A stretch of 64,000 bases of DNA from Cobetia amphilecti (GTDB lineage Bacteria; Pseudomonadota; Gammaproteobacteria; Pseudomonadales; Halomonadaceae). Location: positions 1,860,001 through 1,924,000 of the forward strand of contig NZ_CP084115.1 in NCBI RefSeq assembly GCF_020217465.1, in the 5' to 3' direction. Under the pieces are notes generated by a model. That model was not told the DNA's origin and did no database searches. It saw only the letters and a list, made by a program, of their open reading frames with translations. Both the position numbers and the translations under genes were made by a program. Within the stretch, counting starts at the first letter, position 1. Each line of letters starts with the position of its first letter. This document shows, piece after piece, positions 8,970-18,916 of the stretch.

Positions 8970-9353
8970 ATGATGATGGTATTGCAGATTCTGGGCGGCT
9001 TCGTGCTGACAGCAGGGGTACTGCTGGCGGCAGTGCCGGAGCTGGTCAACCGCTTCAAGGGGCCGAACGACACCCCGCAGACCGTACCGAAGGAGACCGG
9101 CGCGGCGATCTCGCGGCGCATTCGTTGGGGCTGGGTCATCGCGGTGGGGTATCTGTTGATGTATCCGCCGATCGGCCTGGGTGTGTTGCCGGTGCTGGTG
9201 ACGCTCGCGGTGGCAGGTATCGCTGGCATCATGACGGCCCGTCTGATGGGGCTGATGCTGGATGGCATCGAGATGCGCCATCTGTTCCGCTTCGCCGCCG
9301 AGTCGCTGATTCTTGGTGGCCTGTGGACCTGGTTCGTCAGGCTGTCTGCCTGA
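8970..9353 (+). CDS. Small inner-membrane protein, unknown function
   Basis: A 127-residue protein with three to four predicted helices: one at the N-terminus (VLQILGGFVLTAGVLLAAV), then VIAVGYLLMYPPIGLGVLPV and the following stretch, and a last one near the C-terminus. I do not recognise the family. The ATG at 8970 has GGGAA upstream; in-frame ATGs directly follow it, so the exact start may differ by one or two codons. It ends 61 bp before an SDR gene on the same strand. Confidence 0.65.
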   Translation: MMMVLQILGGFVLTAGVLLAAVPELVNRFKGPNDTPQTVPKETGAAISRRIRWGWVIAVGYLLMYPPIGLGVLPVLVTLAVAGIAGIMTARLMGLMLDGIEMRHLFRFAAESLILGGLWTWFVRLSA

Positions 9354-9414
9354 CGCCATTGCCGCGCACACTGTGCCGTCAGATCGCCAATTATTGCATT
9401 CCGGGAGTCCGTCC

Positions 9415-10503
9415 ATGCCGCTCAATGCGTCTACGCAAGCCTTGTTGGCAGGGCTGAAGCGATCGCGCCCGGTACTGGTGACCGGCGCGACCGGCTATGT
9501 GGCGGGGCAGCTGATTCGTCGCTTGCTGGAAGAGGGCCTGACGGTGCATGCCGCCGTTCGCGATCCCGGCAATAGCGAACGTCTGGCGGCGCTCATGACG
9601 CTGGGCGAGCGCTTGCCGGGCGAGCTACGTGTCTTCGCCAGTGATCTGCTCAAACCGGGCTCCTACGCTCAGGCGATGGCAGGCTGTGGGGTGGTCTTTC
9701 ATACCGCCTCGCCCTTCGTGGTCAGTGTCCTGGACCCCGAGCGCGATCTGGTGCGCCCGGCAGTGGACGGCACGCGCAATGTGCTGGAAGAGGCCAATCG
9801 TCAGGCCAGTGTCGAGCGTGTGGTGCTGACCAGCAGCTGCGCCGCCATCTACAGCGACAATGCCGATGCGCAAGACACCCCGCGCGGCTGTTTCGACGAG
9901 AGTGTCTGGAACACCACGGCGTCGCTTGAGCATCAGGCCTATTCCCATTCCAAGACGCTGGCGGAACAGGTCGCCTGGCAGATCGCCGAGCAGCAGTCGC
10001 GCTGGCGGCTGGTGGTGATCAACCCCTCGCTGGTGCTCGGCCCCGCGATCAGCGATGACACGCGCGGCGAATCCTTCAGTCTGATGACGCAGCTATGCGA
10101 TGGCACGCTCAGGATAGGCGCGCCGGATTACGGCATGGGCGTGGTGGATGTGCGGGATGTGGCCGAGGCGCATCTGGCGGCGGGATTTCTGCCCACGGCC
10201 AATGGGCGTCATCTGGTCGCCGGGCATTCCTCAAGCTTCATTGAGCTGGGGCGGGCCTTGCGCCGTCACGCCGGCCCGCAGTACTCGATTCCCACTCGCC
10301 AGCTACCCAAATGGCTGGTGTGGCTGGCGGGTCCGCTGGCCAACAAGGCCGTGACCCGCAAGGTTGTCGCGCGCAACGTGGGCCATCCCTTCGTCTTCGA
10401 CAATACCCGCAGCCGCGAGCAGCTGGGCCTGATCTACCGGCCCCTCGAGGCGACGCTGTACGACATGTTCGATCAACTGGAGGCCAGCGGCCGCCTGTCG
10501 TGA
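9415..10503 (+). CDS. Extended SDR / dihydroflavonol-4-reductase-like oxidoreductase
   Basis: A 362-residue NAD(P)-dependent extended short-chain dehydrogenase/reductase. The Rossmann motif is VTGATGYVAGQLIRRLLEEG (about residues 22-41) and the active site Y-x3-K is seen in AYSHSKTLAEQ; VVLTSSCAAIY holds the catalytic serine region. It resembles dihydroflavonol/cinnamoyl-CoA reductase-like proteins of bacteria, which reduce aldehydes or ketones; the true substrate is unknown. The ATG at 9415 has GGGAG upstream. Confidence 0.8.
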   Translation: MPLNASTQALLAGLKRSRPVLVTGATGYVAGQLIRRLLEEGLTVHAAVRDPGNSERLAALMTLGERLPGELRVFASDLLKPGSYAQAMAGCGVVFHTASPFVVSVLDPERDLVRPAVDGTRNVLEEANRQASVERVVLTSSCAAIYSDNADAQDTPRGCFDESVWNTTASLEHQAYSHSKTLAEQVAWQIAEQQSRWRLVVINPSLVLGPAISDDTRGESFSLMTQLCDGTLRIGAPDYGMGVVDVRDVAEAHLAAGFLPTANGRHLVAGHSSSFIELGRALRRHAGPQYSIPTRQLPKWLVWLAGPLANKAVTRKVVARNVGHPFVFDNTRSREQLGLIYRPLEATLYDMFDQLEASGRLS

Positions 10504-10597
10504 TTCCCACTCGCTGACTTGTCCGCGACATTGCGCAAGCCGCAGCCCCTCTCTATCTCAGCCCCTCTGTATATCACTCCCTCAGCATCTCAGTCCC

Positions 10598-10810
10598 TCA
10601 GCGCCGCCGCAGCGGCTCCAGCAACGCATTCAACCCGTTGTGATCAATCTCGTGCATCAGCGCGAGCAGGCGACCGATCTCGCCCTGCGGAAACCCCTTG
10701 CGCGCAAACCAGCCCAGATAATCCCCGGGCAGGTCGGCAATCAGGCGTCCGGCATACTTGCCATAGGGCATCTGGCGGGTCGTCAGTTTCTGCAGGTCTT
10801 CAGGGCTCAT
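10598..10810 (-). CDS. DUF3820-like small protein
   Basis: A 70-residue protein with the motif MPYGKYAGRLIADLPGDYL followed by WFARKGFPQGEIGRLLALM, which characterises the DUF3820 family of small proteins sometimes described as quorum-sensing-linked. The start at 10810 is where family similarity begins; an upstream ATG at 10864 would add 18 atypical residues. Biochemical role unknown. Confidence 0.7.
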   Translation of the reverse strand: MSPEDLQKLTTRQMPYGKYAGRLIADLPGDYLGWFARKGFPQGEIGRLLALMHEIDHNGLNALLEPLRRR

Positions 10811-10945
10811 CCTTTGACTCTCATTCGGTTCCGGTCGGGGGCAGCTCTTAGCTGGCGGTGCCATTCTGGCATAGCTGAGTTGCGGTGGTTGGGTTTTGCC
10901 ACACTATCGCCATGTCTCCTGTAACCCCATAGCACGGAGAGACTC

Positions 10946-12412
10946 ATGCCTCGCGATTACCAGAACCTGGATCAGCTCCCTCTCGCCGGTGAATGGCGTG
11001 CCGGACGAGCCGGCAAGATGCTTGAGGTGGTGGACCCCTTCGATCAGAGCTCGCTGCTCTCGATTTCCATGGCCAACGCCGAGGATCTCGACGCCAGCTA
11101 TCGCAAGGCGCGCGATGTTCAGCCTGACTGGGCCCAGACGTCGGCAAGCGAGCGCGCGGGTGTGATGCACAAGGCGGTGGAGCTGATGGACGAGCGACGC
11201 GAGGAGCTGCTCGGCTGGTTGATTCGTGAATCCGGCAGTACTCGCATCAAGGCTCAGGCGGAACTGGCCGCGGCTCGCGCGATCACGCTGGAATCTGCCG
11301 CGATGGCCAACCGCGTGGCCGGGATGGCGATGGAGGCTCAGGTGCCGGGCAAGGAGAGCCGTGTCTTCCGCAAGCCGCTGGGTGTCATCGGTATCATCAG
11401 CCCGTGGAATTTCCCGCTGCATCTGACCCAGCGTTCCCTGGCACCGGCATTGGCACTCGGCAACAGCGTCGTCATCAAGCCGGCGAGTGACACGCCGCTG
11501 ACGGGTGGCCTGCTGCTGGCCAGATTGTTCGAGGAGGCGGGCCTGCCTGCCGGCGTCCTGAGCGTGGTTGTCGGTTCCGGCAGCGAGATCGGCGATGCCT
11601 TCGTGGATCACGAGGTGCCGCGGCTGATCTCCTTCACCGGTTCCACCCAGGTAGGCAAGGGCATCGGCAAGCGCGCCGTCGGTGGTGATCACCTCAAGCA
11701 CGTTGCCCTGGAGCTGGGCGGTAACAGCCCCTTCGTGGTGCTTGATGATGCGGATATCGAGCAGGCGGTGGACGCCGCTCTAGTCGGCAAGTTCCTCCAT
11801 CAGGGGCAGATCTGCATGGCCATCAACCGCATCATCGTCGATGAGTCGGTCCATGACGCCTTCGTCGATCGCTTCGTGGCGCGGGCCCGCTCACTCAAGG
11901 TCGGCGATCCCGCACAGGACGATACCGTCATCGGGCCGATCATCAATGCCAAGCAGCGTGATGGTCTGCTCGAGATGATCGAGACGGCCAAGGGCGAGGG
12001 CGCCAGGGTGATGCTTGAGGGCGAGACACAAGGTCAGCTGGTGCCGCCGCATGTGTTCACCGAGGTCACCAATGATATGAGTCTGGCGCGCAACGAGATC
12101 TTCGGTCCGCTGGTCGGCATCCAGAAGGCCCGTGATGAAGCTCACGCGCTGGAGCTTGCCAACGGCACCGAATATGGCCTCTCGGCTTCCGTCTTCACCG
12201 CGGATATCGCACGCGGCGAGCGCTTCGCGCGCCAGGTCGAGGCTGGCATGGTGCACGTCAATGACATGCCGGTGAATGATGACCCGCGCGCACCCTTCGG
12301 TGGCGAGAAGAACTCCGGCCTTGGGCGCTTCAATGGCGACTGGGTGCTTGAGGAATTCACCACCGACCAGTGGGTCAGCCTGCAGGTCGAGCCCCGCCAG
12401 TACCCGTTCTGA
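10946..12412 (+). CDS. NAD(P)-dependent aldehyde dehydrogenase
   Basis: A 488-residue ALDH-superfamily enzyme. It shows the PWNFPLHL cofactor-binding segment, [12 protein letters not shown], the catalytic glutamate in LELGGNSP and the catalytic cysteine in GQICMA, plus the C-terminal EIFGPLVGI. The combination [20 protein letters not shown] with GQICMAINR resembles benzaldehyde/vanillin- or salicylaldehyde-type dehydrogenases, so an aromatic aldehyde is a reasonable but unproven substrate. It is monocistronic, with a terminator at 12446. Confidence 0.88.
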   Translation: MPRDYQNLDQLPLAGEWRAGRAGKMLEVVDPFDQSSLLSISMANAEDLDASYRKARDVQPDWAQTSASERAGVMHKAVELMDERREELLGWLIRESGSTRIKAQAELAAARAITLESAAMANRVAGMAMEAQVPGKESRVFRKPLGVIGIISPWNFPLHLTQRSLAPALALGNSVVIKPASDTPLTGGLLLARLFEEAGLPAGVLSVVVGSGSEIGDAFVDHEVPRLISFTGSTQVGKGIGKRAVGGDHLKHVALELGGNSPFVVLDDADIEQAVDAALVGKFLHQGQICMAINRIIVDESVHDAFVDRFVARARSLKVGDPAQDDTVIGPIINAKQRDGLLEMIETAKGEGARVMLEGETQGQLVPPHVFTEVTNDMSLARNEIFGPLVGIQKARDEAHALELANGTEYGLSASVFTADIARGERFARQVEAGMVHVNDMPVNDDPRAPFGGEKNSGLGRFNGDWVLEEFTTDQWVSLQVEPRQYPF

Positions 12413-12445
12413 TCTCTCTGATCTGTAGTTGACGCATGACAAGCG

Positions 12446-12482
12446 GCGCCCCGCTCAGCCTGATGCCTGAGCGGGGCGCTTT
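12446..12482. terminator. Strong terminator after the aldehyde dehydrogenase
   Basis: GCGCCCCGCTCAG and CTGAGCGGGGCGC form a 13-bp stem with a short loop, followed by TTT. It lies 34 bp after the aldehyde dehydrogenase stop. Confidence 0.85.
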
Positions 12483-12654
12483 AGATGGTAGGTAATGCTG
12501 ACGCGTCATGATGGGCGAGGTAGGCAACAAGGCCAGCTGAGTGTGATACCCAGGGCATCCCTGTCGAGAGGACAGGGATACAAACCGTGATCATCAGCGC
12601 GACCGCCAGATGAGCGGTGCGTGAGAAGCGGATCAGGGCATGGCTGACGGCGGA

Positions 12655-13251
12655 TCAGTGACTGATCAGAGAAGCGCTACCCAGCCAGGCAAGCCTGAGC
12701 GCCAGCAATGACAGCGCCCATTTGAACAGGCCATCGAAGTGCCGGTTGGAGACGCGATCCAAAAAGCGCAGTCCGAGGCGGGTGCCGATCAGGCCCGCGC
12801 CGATCATCAGCACGATCAGGGGCAACCACTCCTGGAAGAGAAACCCTGCCATGCCGAAGATGAACGCCTTGGTCAGGTGTTGCGCGACCATGCAGGCCGC
12901 GAAAGTCGCCACCTTGGTATGACGCTCGCCGCCGCCTTGCTTGATGAAACTCGCCACCAGTGGGCCGCTGGCACCGATCAGACTTGAAAGAAAGGTGGTG
13001 ATGGCACCGGCGATCAAGGTGCCCGTGCGGCTCAAAGCTCGCTTGGGCAGTGCCGGCCCCCAGCAGGTGAACAGCACGAACAGCGCGATGGAAAGCTCCA
13101 GCACCCCTTCAGGCAAGCGGATCAACACCCAGGCCGCGACCAGCGCACCCAGCGCCACACCGGGCAGAAAGGCCAACAGGCGGCGCATGTCGATATGGCG
13201 CCACGTCATCGCCATGCGCCCGCCGTTGGAGCCCAGCTGCACCATGCCATG
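12655..13251 (-). pseudogene. 3' part of a TauE/SafE exporter gene split by a mobile element
   Basis: It encodes the C-terminal two-thirds of a TauE/SafE-family membrane protein: HGMVQLGSNGGRMAM, then helices around LLAFLPGVALGALVAAWVLI and the later membrane segments to the natural stop. The TauE family exports sulfite or sulfoacetate-type anions. The upstream boundary is the element end at 13252, where the reading frame runs into TAA. The missing N-terminal 75 residues lie at 26498-26722. Joining the pieces through one copy of the 6-bp flanking repeat restores an in-frame protein of about 271 residues, the usual length. An internal ATG at 13245 could start a truncated product, unlikely to be functional. 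Confidence 0.9.
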
Positions 13252-13262
13252 TTAGAAGGACC
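13252..13262 (+). repeat. Left terminal inverted repeat of the element
   Basis: TTAGAAGGACC matches the inverted right end at 26487-26497 in 10 of 11 positions. The host 6-mer GCCATG (13246-13251) abuts it. A second AAGGACC occurs inside at 13322, suggesting subterminal recombinase sites. Confidence 0.75.
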
Positions 13263-13413
13263 GCTGAATATCATAGATATATGTGGGCTCATTGCCGCTT
13301 TTTCGGGGAAATTCCATATAGTAAGGACCAAAAAAATAGTCTATAAAAATCAATGACTTATCAGGGTGCGCCTGTATAATATATCTTTAAAAGTACCTTC
13401 CAGGAGGGTTTGC

Positions 13414-14538
13414 ATGGGGTCTAATGTCAGATGTGTCGAAGTAGATTTCAGTGAAGCCAAAGTTGAAAAGGTCAAAGGGCTGGGAGTTGTACCTCAATTT
13501 TTCAGTAGTGAAGCGACGCCGCTAAAAGCTGCAAATCAGTATATGAGAGCAAAGTCGAGAAGACTTTCACCCAAAAGTTTACGAACAGAAGCAGAGCATC
13601 TTAAGGAATTTCTGGCTTGGCTATTTTCGACTGGAATGGAATTTAATGACATAGATATAGATTCCTTTGATAATTATGTCGAAGCTTTATGCATGTATAA
13701 GAAATCCAATGGGGATGGGCTTAGTTGGAACACAGTAAATGCTCGTACTGCAGGTATATATCGGTTTTTAATCTGGTGCTCTGGTAAAGGGTATTGCTCT
13801 TATCTAGAACCAGGTGATGCGCGCCTAGTATCTGATAGCGCAAAAGGAATCTATAAAAGTCGCAGGCACCTATCACGTGCAATTCAAGAGCCAGTAAAAT
13901 TTTTAATTATGGAAGACGCGCTTAAATTTATAAGTGCACTAAGTGTCATCTCAGGGCGAAATAATTCACAAGTCAAGAATCGTAATGTCCTAATCGGTGC
14001 TCTTATGCTGCAAACAGGGATGAGGGTATCTGAAGTATGTGCATTTCCACTATCTGACCTCCCTGAGGTGCAAGGTCGTTTGAAACTAACACCTGCGAGA
14101 TGTGTAGGGAAAGGCGGTAAGGCGAGAGTTATACTGATCCCAAACGAGCTTTTGCTAAAACTATGGGAGTACGTCGATATCGATCGCGAGAACATTTGCG
14201 AGAAATTAAGGATAATTTACCCTGCTGCTATCTCAACAAACTTGTTTATCTCTACAAAAGGCTCGGCGCTTACCCCTAACTGGGTACAAAAGCTCTTTCG
14301 CAAAGCAGGTCAATACTCTTGTATCAAAGCCCACCCGCATAGCCTTCGTCACACTTATGGAACTTACCATTACCTTCTGAATAGAGATCTTCAGGGGCTT
14401 GCAAAACTAATGGGGCATGAGGATGTACAAACTACCCACGAATTTTATTTAGATACTGCCACCAAGGTTTCTTACGCATCTACGTATTCAGATTGGAATA
14501 AAAAAATAGACAAGCATTTGGAAGAAATTGATGACTAG
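13414..14538 (+). CDS. Tyrosine recombinase 1 of the element module
   Basis: A 374-residue integrase with an N-terminal SAM-like core-binding domain and a C-terminal catalytic domain. All catalytic residues are visible: Arg in QTGMRVSEV, Lys in KGGKARV, His-x-x-Arg in HPHSLRHTYG, the GH of LMGHEDVQTTHEF, and the Tyr of EFYLD. The ATG at 13414 is preceded by a perfect AGGAGG, so the longer GTG reading from 13366 is rejected. It overlaps the next gene by eight bases. As a complete enzyme it is the likely strand-exchange catalyst, together with the third protein. Confidence 0.9.
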   Translation: MGSNVRCVEVDFSEAKVEKVKGLGVVPQFFSSEATPLKAANQYMRAKSRRLSPKSLRTEAEHLKEFLAWLFSTGMEFNDIDIDSFDNYVEALCMYKKSNGDGLSWNTVNARTAGIYRFLIWCSGKGYCSYLEPGDARLVSDSAKGIYKSRRHLSRAIQEPVKFLIMEDALKFISALSVISGRNNSQVKNRNVLIGALMLQTGMRVSEVCAFPLSDLPEVQGRLKLTPARCVGKGGKARVILIPNELLLKLWEYVDIDRENICEKLRIIYPAAISTNLFISTKGSALTPNWVQKLFRKAGQYSCIKAHPHSLRHTYGTYHYLLNRDLQGLAKLMGHEDVQTTHEFYLDTATKVSYASTYSDWNKKIDKHLEEIDD

Positions 14539-16609
14539 AGAAAAATATATATCCATACAAGCTCTACACGCTATGGAAAGACGTATACAACGAGATTTAT
14601 CCTTCACAGCAACCTGCAAAAATACGAATAAGAAGAAGGTGTTTGACTTCTCAAAGAAAAAATATGCGCGGTCAAACCGTGAAATAATGGAGGTTTTCGT
14701 CTGGGCTATTTACAAGCTTAGACACAAAAGTGGAAACACCACAAAAGTTGCTTACTACGAAAAATGTAACAGTTTTTTTGAATTCTTGGAACAACATAAT
14801 ATATACAAACCCGAGTCTCTCGAAACAGATACATTTTCTCGATACATTGAGTGGCTTAAACGACATCCTAGTATGTCATACACTACAGCAGCTAATGTGT
14901 ATCGAAGTTTAAGGACACTTTTTGATCAAATGGGAAGCCATCCTAAGGTTAATAAAAAAATCAGACCACCAAGGAATGCTTTCCCAAAATCTACAAGCTT
15001 GCAAAAGCTAGATGTTGGCTATGATGACAATGAGTTTAAACAAATACTGAAGTCTGTGATACAAAGCTTGAGAGACTCTAAGCAACGCTTTGAAACAGAG
15101 TATATACCTAAGTATCTTGGTTTAGAGGCGCCACTAGAAGGTGTTGCAACACTACACGTTGCAACAGGTAAATATGTAACATGGGCAACGCATGAACACA
15201 GAGTTTGGTTTTTTGAGAATGCAATGAAATGTCAGAAGTTAAATTATTATTCGGCTATAGCAAAAATACCTAAAGGACAAGTTTTCTGGTACTCCTTTAT
15301 CCGTGACTATCCTCATCCAAAATATAAAAACATTAGGGAGTTTTATGAATATATTGGTGCTGGGCCCAACTATCAACCAAAGTATATTGACCAGCCAAGC
15401 CCAGTTAAATATAGGTCGCCATGGCAAAAATGGGAATATGTAGTATGGTATTGGGAAAATGAAATGGGAGCGCATAACTATACAGACCATGAATTAAAAG
15501 ATAAATTTCCTGAATTTAGGATTGCAATGAAAGAGTATTGGACGAGCGCAAAAAAAGCTATGGAGCAGTTAAATGTTTGGCGCTGGGTTTCGTCACATGA
15601 CTTAACGCCATACTATTTAATGCTGATTATAAGAACAGGGCTTAATCCATCGACAGTACAACGACTAGGTATAGATTGTATACAAAAAGATCCAGTCAAT
15701 GGTGAACTAAAATATATCAATTGGACTAAATATAGATCGAATAAAAAGGATAGAACTATTTCTGAAGAAAAAGCTAAAAATGATACCTGGGCTATTTCTA
15801 TTATAGAAAGAGTAATAAAAATCACATCCAAAATTCGACCTGAAGGGATGAACGACTTATGGATTAGTGATGCTAATAATCAAAAGATTCCAAAACCTTT
15901 TACCGCTGGATATTTTGAGTCAGGCGTGAGAAAACTTTTTGAAAAATATCCGGTGTTTTTTTCAGGTAGTGGTGAAAGAATTAAAGTTTATGCGAAGAAT
16001 ATAAGGCCAACTATCGCATGGAATGAGTACTTGAGAACGGAGGATCTACACTATTTACAAACATTACTTGGCCATTCAAGTGTATCGATTACATCAGACT
16101 ACCTAAGACGCTTGGATGACCCAATTTTTAGAGTTCGTAGATCTATTCATAGTGAAGCTATGTTTTTGGGGCTCGGTAAGAGCAATTGCCAAGAAATAAA
16201 TAATAAAACTGAAGGTGATACAAGATTAATTACAAAAGATGTAGACAATGGAATTTATGATGGGCTACTTAATCATTGTAAAGATCCTAAAAACTCACCA
16301 GTACAAGGACAAAGTATAGGAGAGCTTTGCTCTGTCACCACTGATGTATGTCTTGGTTGTCAAAATTTGATAATTACACCCATAGATATAGTGAAGCATT
16401 TTTGTTACATATACTTCCATGACTTTCTGTTAGCTATAAATGAAATATCAGAGAAAGAATACGATAAAGCAATTTCATACAAAAAGCATTTCTGGAGTAG
16501 ATATATTTTGCCGAAGTACCCTGATACTCTATTGGAAAGTTTAATGGCAGAGGCAAAGTCATCCCCAATCCCCATTTGGGATCCGAAGTGCTATGAGGAT
16601 ACAAAATAA
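14531..16609 (+). CDS. Large tyrosine recombinase-like protein 2 with altered active site
   Basis: A 692-residue protein with a recombinase-like C-terminal domain in which LLGHSSVSITSDYLRRL supplies GH and Tyr. The first catalytic Arg is replaced: RTGLNPSTV has Asn where TGMR is expected. The HxxR box is NIRPT, lacking the His. Residues about 180-330 include two W-rich repeats (WATHEHRVWFFENAMK; WQKWEYVVWYWENEMG; WTSAKKAMEQL) not present in simple integrases. A CLGC-containing tail (TTDVCLGCQNL) follows the catalytic domain. The ATG at 14531 overlaps gene 1, and the stop overlaps gene 3 as TAATG. It may be an accessory targeting subunit. Confidence 0.8.
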   Translation: MTREKYISIQALHAMERRIQRDLSFTATCKNTNKKKVFDFSKKKYARSNREIMEVFVWAIYKLRHKSGNTTKVAYYEKCNSFFEFLEQHNIYKPESLETDTFSRYIEWLKRHPSMSYTTAANVYRSLRTLFDQMGSHPKVNKKIRPPRNAFPKSTSLQKLDVGYDDNEFKQILKSVIQSLRDSKQRFETEYIPKYLGLEAPLEGVATLHVATGKYVTWATHEHRVWFFENAMKCQKLNYYSAIAKIPKGQVFWYSFIRDYPHPKYKNIREFYEYIGAGPNYQPKYIDQPSPVKYRSPWQKWEYVVWYWENEMGAHNYTDHELKDKFPEFRIAMKEYWTSAKKAMEQLNVWRWVSSHDLTPYYLMLIIRTGLNPSTVQRLGIDCIQKDPVNGELKYINWTKYRSNKKDRTISEEKAKNDTWAISIIERVIKITSKIRPEGMNDLWISDANNQKIPKPFTAGYFESGVRKLFEKYPVFFSGSGERIKVYAKNIRPTIAWNEYLRTEDLHYLQTLLGHSSVSITSDYLRRLDDPIFRVRRSIHSEAMFLGLGKSNCQEINNKTEGDTRLITKDVDNGIYDGLLNHCKDPKNSPVQGQSIGELCSVTTDVCLGCQNLIITPIDIVKHFCYIYFHDFLLAINEISEKEYDKAISYKKHFWSRYILPKYPDTLLESLMAEAKSSPIPIWDPKCYEDTK

Positions 16610-18483
16610 TGGACGACAGAATTCCCCTTGAATTCATTGAACCCACAACTTACCAAATTACTACCAAGCTTAGTAGTTTAAAATCGATTGAATATCTTGA
16701 CATAACTGAGTTAGAGTTAAAAGAAAAACACGACATCAAAGTATCAGTTAGTTCTAGATATAAAGACAATATTTGGGATTTCCATGTAGAGTTTCCATAT
16801 AGTAATTCGACAGAAGTTCTTTTAAGCTTCAAAATAGAACTTAGAGATAGTACTTTATTAACAGATGATAGTAATAAAATTTTTTTAGAGCAAGCTAAAG
16901 ACTTCTATTACACAATGTTAACAAATCCAGTTGATACGAGGCCAAAGCTAACAACTTACGTAAAGACTGTTAAAAGGGGATTTAAATGGTTATTCAGCTA
17001 TATGAAAGAAAATGGGATAAAAAAGTTTTCTGATATTAACCAATATGACGTTGAAGAATTTTTAGAACAAGTCGCCTCTACTAGAATAAAAGGTAAGGAA
17101 CAGGAACCTATCAATAATAGAACGTTAGCTGCTAGATTAGAGGGTGTTGATTGGATTTACGAACAAAATCCAAAAATGAAAGATGGATTAGAAATAGATA
17201 TCTTTTCAGAGTACGGTGGGAGAAGTAGATGGTCTCGCGCCGCGGCCGAAGTAGTATTCAGTCGGAAGGAATCGCGCACTGTGGAAATGCCTGACGAGGT
17301 TGCTAGGAAGTTAATCCAGTGTGCTATTTCAGATCTAAGAATAAGTGATTGTCTACAAGAAATATATGAAATAGATATTCAATACGAAAGAAAAATGATA
17401 GGCTATAAAGAGTGGGTTAGTATTAGGGAGGTGATTTATCAAAGACATGGTTATTGGGAGGGGCGAATTGAACGACAAAAAAGAGCCACTCTTGAATCTC
17501 AGCTATTTGCTGCCTGCTATACAATAATAGCCCTATTAACGGGAATGCGTCTTCATGAAGTTTTAAATATCCAGTTTGGATCTAACAGAAACTGGTGTAC
17601 TGAAACTTTAGAGATGAATGGGCAGTTATTTAAACTTTCTTTTGTACTAAGTAAAACGACCAAGTTAGAACCTAAGCCTACTGAATATAAATGGCAAACT
17701 GTTCCTATTGTGAAGTCAGCTTTAGAAGCATTAGAAAAGGTGTCCAAGCGAAATTATGACAATGGTAGTCCTTGGCTTTTCTCAGGTCACAAATCGAGTG
17801 CTAGAATGGGAAAGGGTGCTATAGGGCATAGTCTTAAAAAATTCGCAGTAAAACATGATATCAGATTTAATGGCAAAGTCTGGGATTTAGCATCCCATCA
17901 GTTTAGAAAAAAATTCGCAAGAATTATGGTGAGACAAGGACTGGGGCTTCGCGCTCTACAAGATCAGCTCAAGCATTACGATATAGAGATGACAAAACTG
18001 TACGGCGACCCAAACCTATATTTTGAATTACAAGCTGAAAAGTTTTTACTCTCGGAAGAATTAATGACGGAATTTATTGGCTCACAAATCCCAATTATCG
18101 GCGGAGGTGCAGTTGAAATTCAAGAAATTCGTAAAGAGTTTTTAGGCCTGGCAAAAAAAGATCGAGGAAAATTCCTTAAATCCCTTCCATCACAAGGATT
18201 AGTTGAGCAAACTGACGATGGTCTTTGTTTCTATAGAGCAAAAAAAGCATTGTGTGGAGGTGATAAGACCAACTGTAGACCTGCTGATTGCAATAATTCT
18301 TTCATGGTGGCTACCGGGAAAAAGAAAACTCTTCTTTATAGGAGAAACGAAAACAATAGACTGATTGAATTCTTTCGTGACCAGCCGTTTAAGATTATGC
18401 ACTTAAAGGAAAGAAACAAAGAAATTGATAAGCTGCTATTCCAGATAACATTGATAGAGAGCTCTAATGAAGAAAATATCTAG
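16609..18483 (+). CDS. Tyrosine recombinase-like protein 3
   Basis: A 624-residue protein with an SAM-like domain around residues 100-190 and a C-terminal recombinase domain. Catalytic residues are present: Arg in LTGMRLHEV, His-x-x-Arg in ASHQFRKKFA, His in QLKHYDIEM, Tyr in TKLYGDP. After it comes a Cys-rich tail (FYRAKKALCGGDKTNCRPADC), a possible zinc site. Such long recombinases with Cys tails are seen in Tn554 TnpB-like and GMT-type modules. Translation is coupled to both neighbours (TAATG upstream, 17-bp overlap downstream). Confidence 0.85.
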   Translation: MDDRIPLEFIEPTTYQITTKLSSLKSIEYLDITELELKEKHDIKVSVSSRYKDNIWDFHVEFPYSNSTEVLLSFKIELRDSTLLTDDSNKIFLEQAKDFYYTMLTNPVDTRPKLTTYVKTVKRGFKWLFSYMKENGIKKFSDINQYDVEEFLEQVASTRIKGKEQEPINNRTLAARLEGVDWIYEQNPKMKDGLEIDIFSEYGGRSRWSRAAAEVVFSRKESRTVEMPDEVARKLIQCAISDLRISDCLQEIYEIDIQYERKMIGYKEWVSIREVIYQRHGYWEGRIERQKRATLESQLFAACYTIIALLTGMRLHEVLNIQFGSNRNWCTETLEMNGQLFKLSFVLSKTTKLEPKPTEYKWQTVPIVKSALEALEKVSKRNYDNGSPWLFSGHKSSARMGKGAIGHSLKKFAVKHDIRFNGKVWDLASHQFRKKFARIMVRQGLGLRALQDQLKHYDIEMTKLYGDPNLYFELQAEKFLLSEELMTEFIGSQIPIIGGGAVEIQEIRKEFLGLAKKDRGKFLKSLPSQGLVEQTDDGLCFYRAKKALCGGDKTNCRPADCNNSFMVATGKKKTLLYRRNENNRLIEFFRDQPFKIMHLKERNKEIDKLLFQITLIESSNEENI

Positions 18484-18916
18484 AGGTAGCCATCAAGGAT
18501 TGCTGAAAAATCGAGAAGAGACAAAGCGTCTGAATACAGAAGCATTGTGGCAACAGGTTCAGCGTTTAAGGAAAGAAAAACCTAGCACTCTTTGGTCATA
18601 CAAAGAAGTATGGCAGGGAGCAGGACTGAAAAGCAATGTAGCACTGAACAGCCCTTGGAATGCAAGTATAAAAGAGGCTGTCTCAGAACATAATAGGCTA
18701 TTGAGAGAGCAGGCTGAAGGTGGTTCAGCTGGCCAAGCTCAGCGGAAGACCCTCAGGATTACAAATAAAGAGCTAAGGAACGAAATACAGCAGTTAAAAA
18801 TTGAGTACGACAAAGCACTTTCTAAAATGGCCATATGGGAGGCGGAAGCTGATTTTTATCAACGGGAAAATGAGCGCTTACAGCGTAAAATAGAACGTTT
18901 ATTGGAAACTGAATGA
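18467..18916 (+). CDS. Small coiled-coil protein of the recombinase module (TnpC/DUF6262-like)
   Basis: A 149-residue, highly charged protein. An N-terminal half with a possible DNA-binding helix-turn-helix (STLWSYKEVWQGAGLKSNVA) is followed by a long C-terminal coiled coil (about residues 100-149, ending ENERLQRKIERLLETE). Size, position after the recombinases and coiled coil match the TnpC-like proteins that orient Tn554 insertion. It overlaps the preceding gene by 17 bases. The family name is from pattern memory. Confidence 0.75.
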   Translation: MKKISRGSHQGLLKNREETKRLNTEALWQQVQRLRKEKPSTLWSYKEVWQGAGLKSNVALNSPWNASIKEAVSEHNRLLREQAEGGSAGQAQRKTLRITNKELRNEIQQLKIEYDKALSKMAIWEAEADFYQRENERLQRKIERLLETE

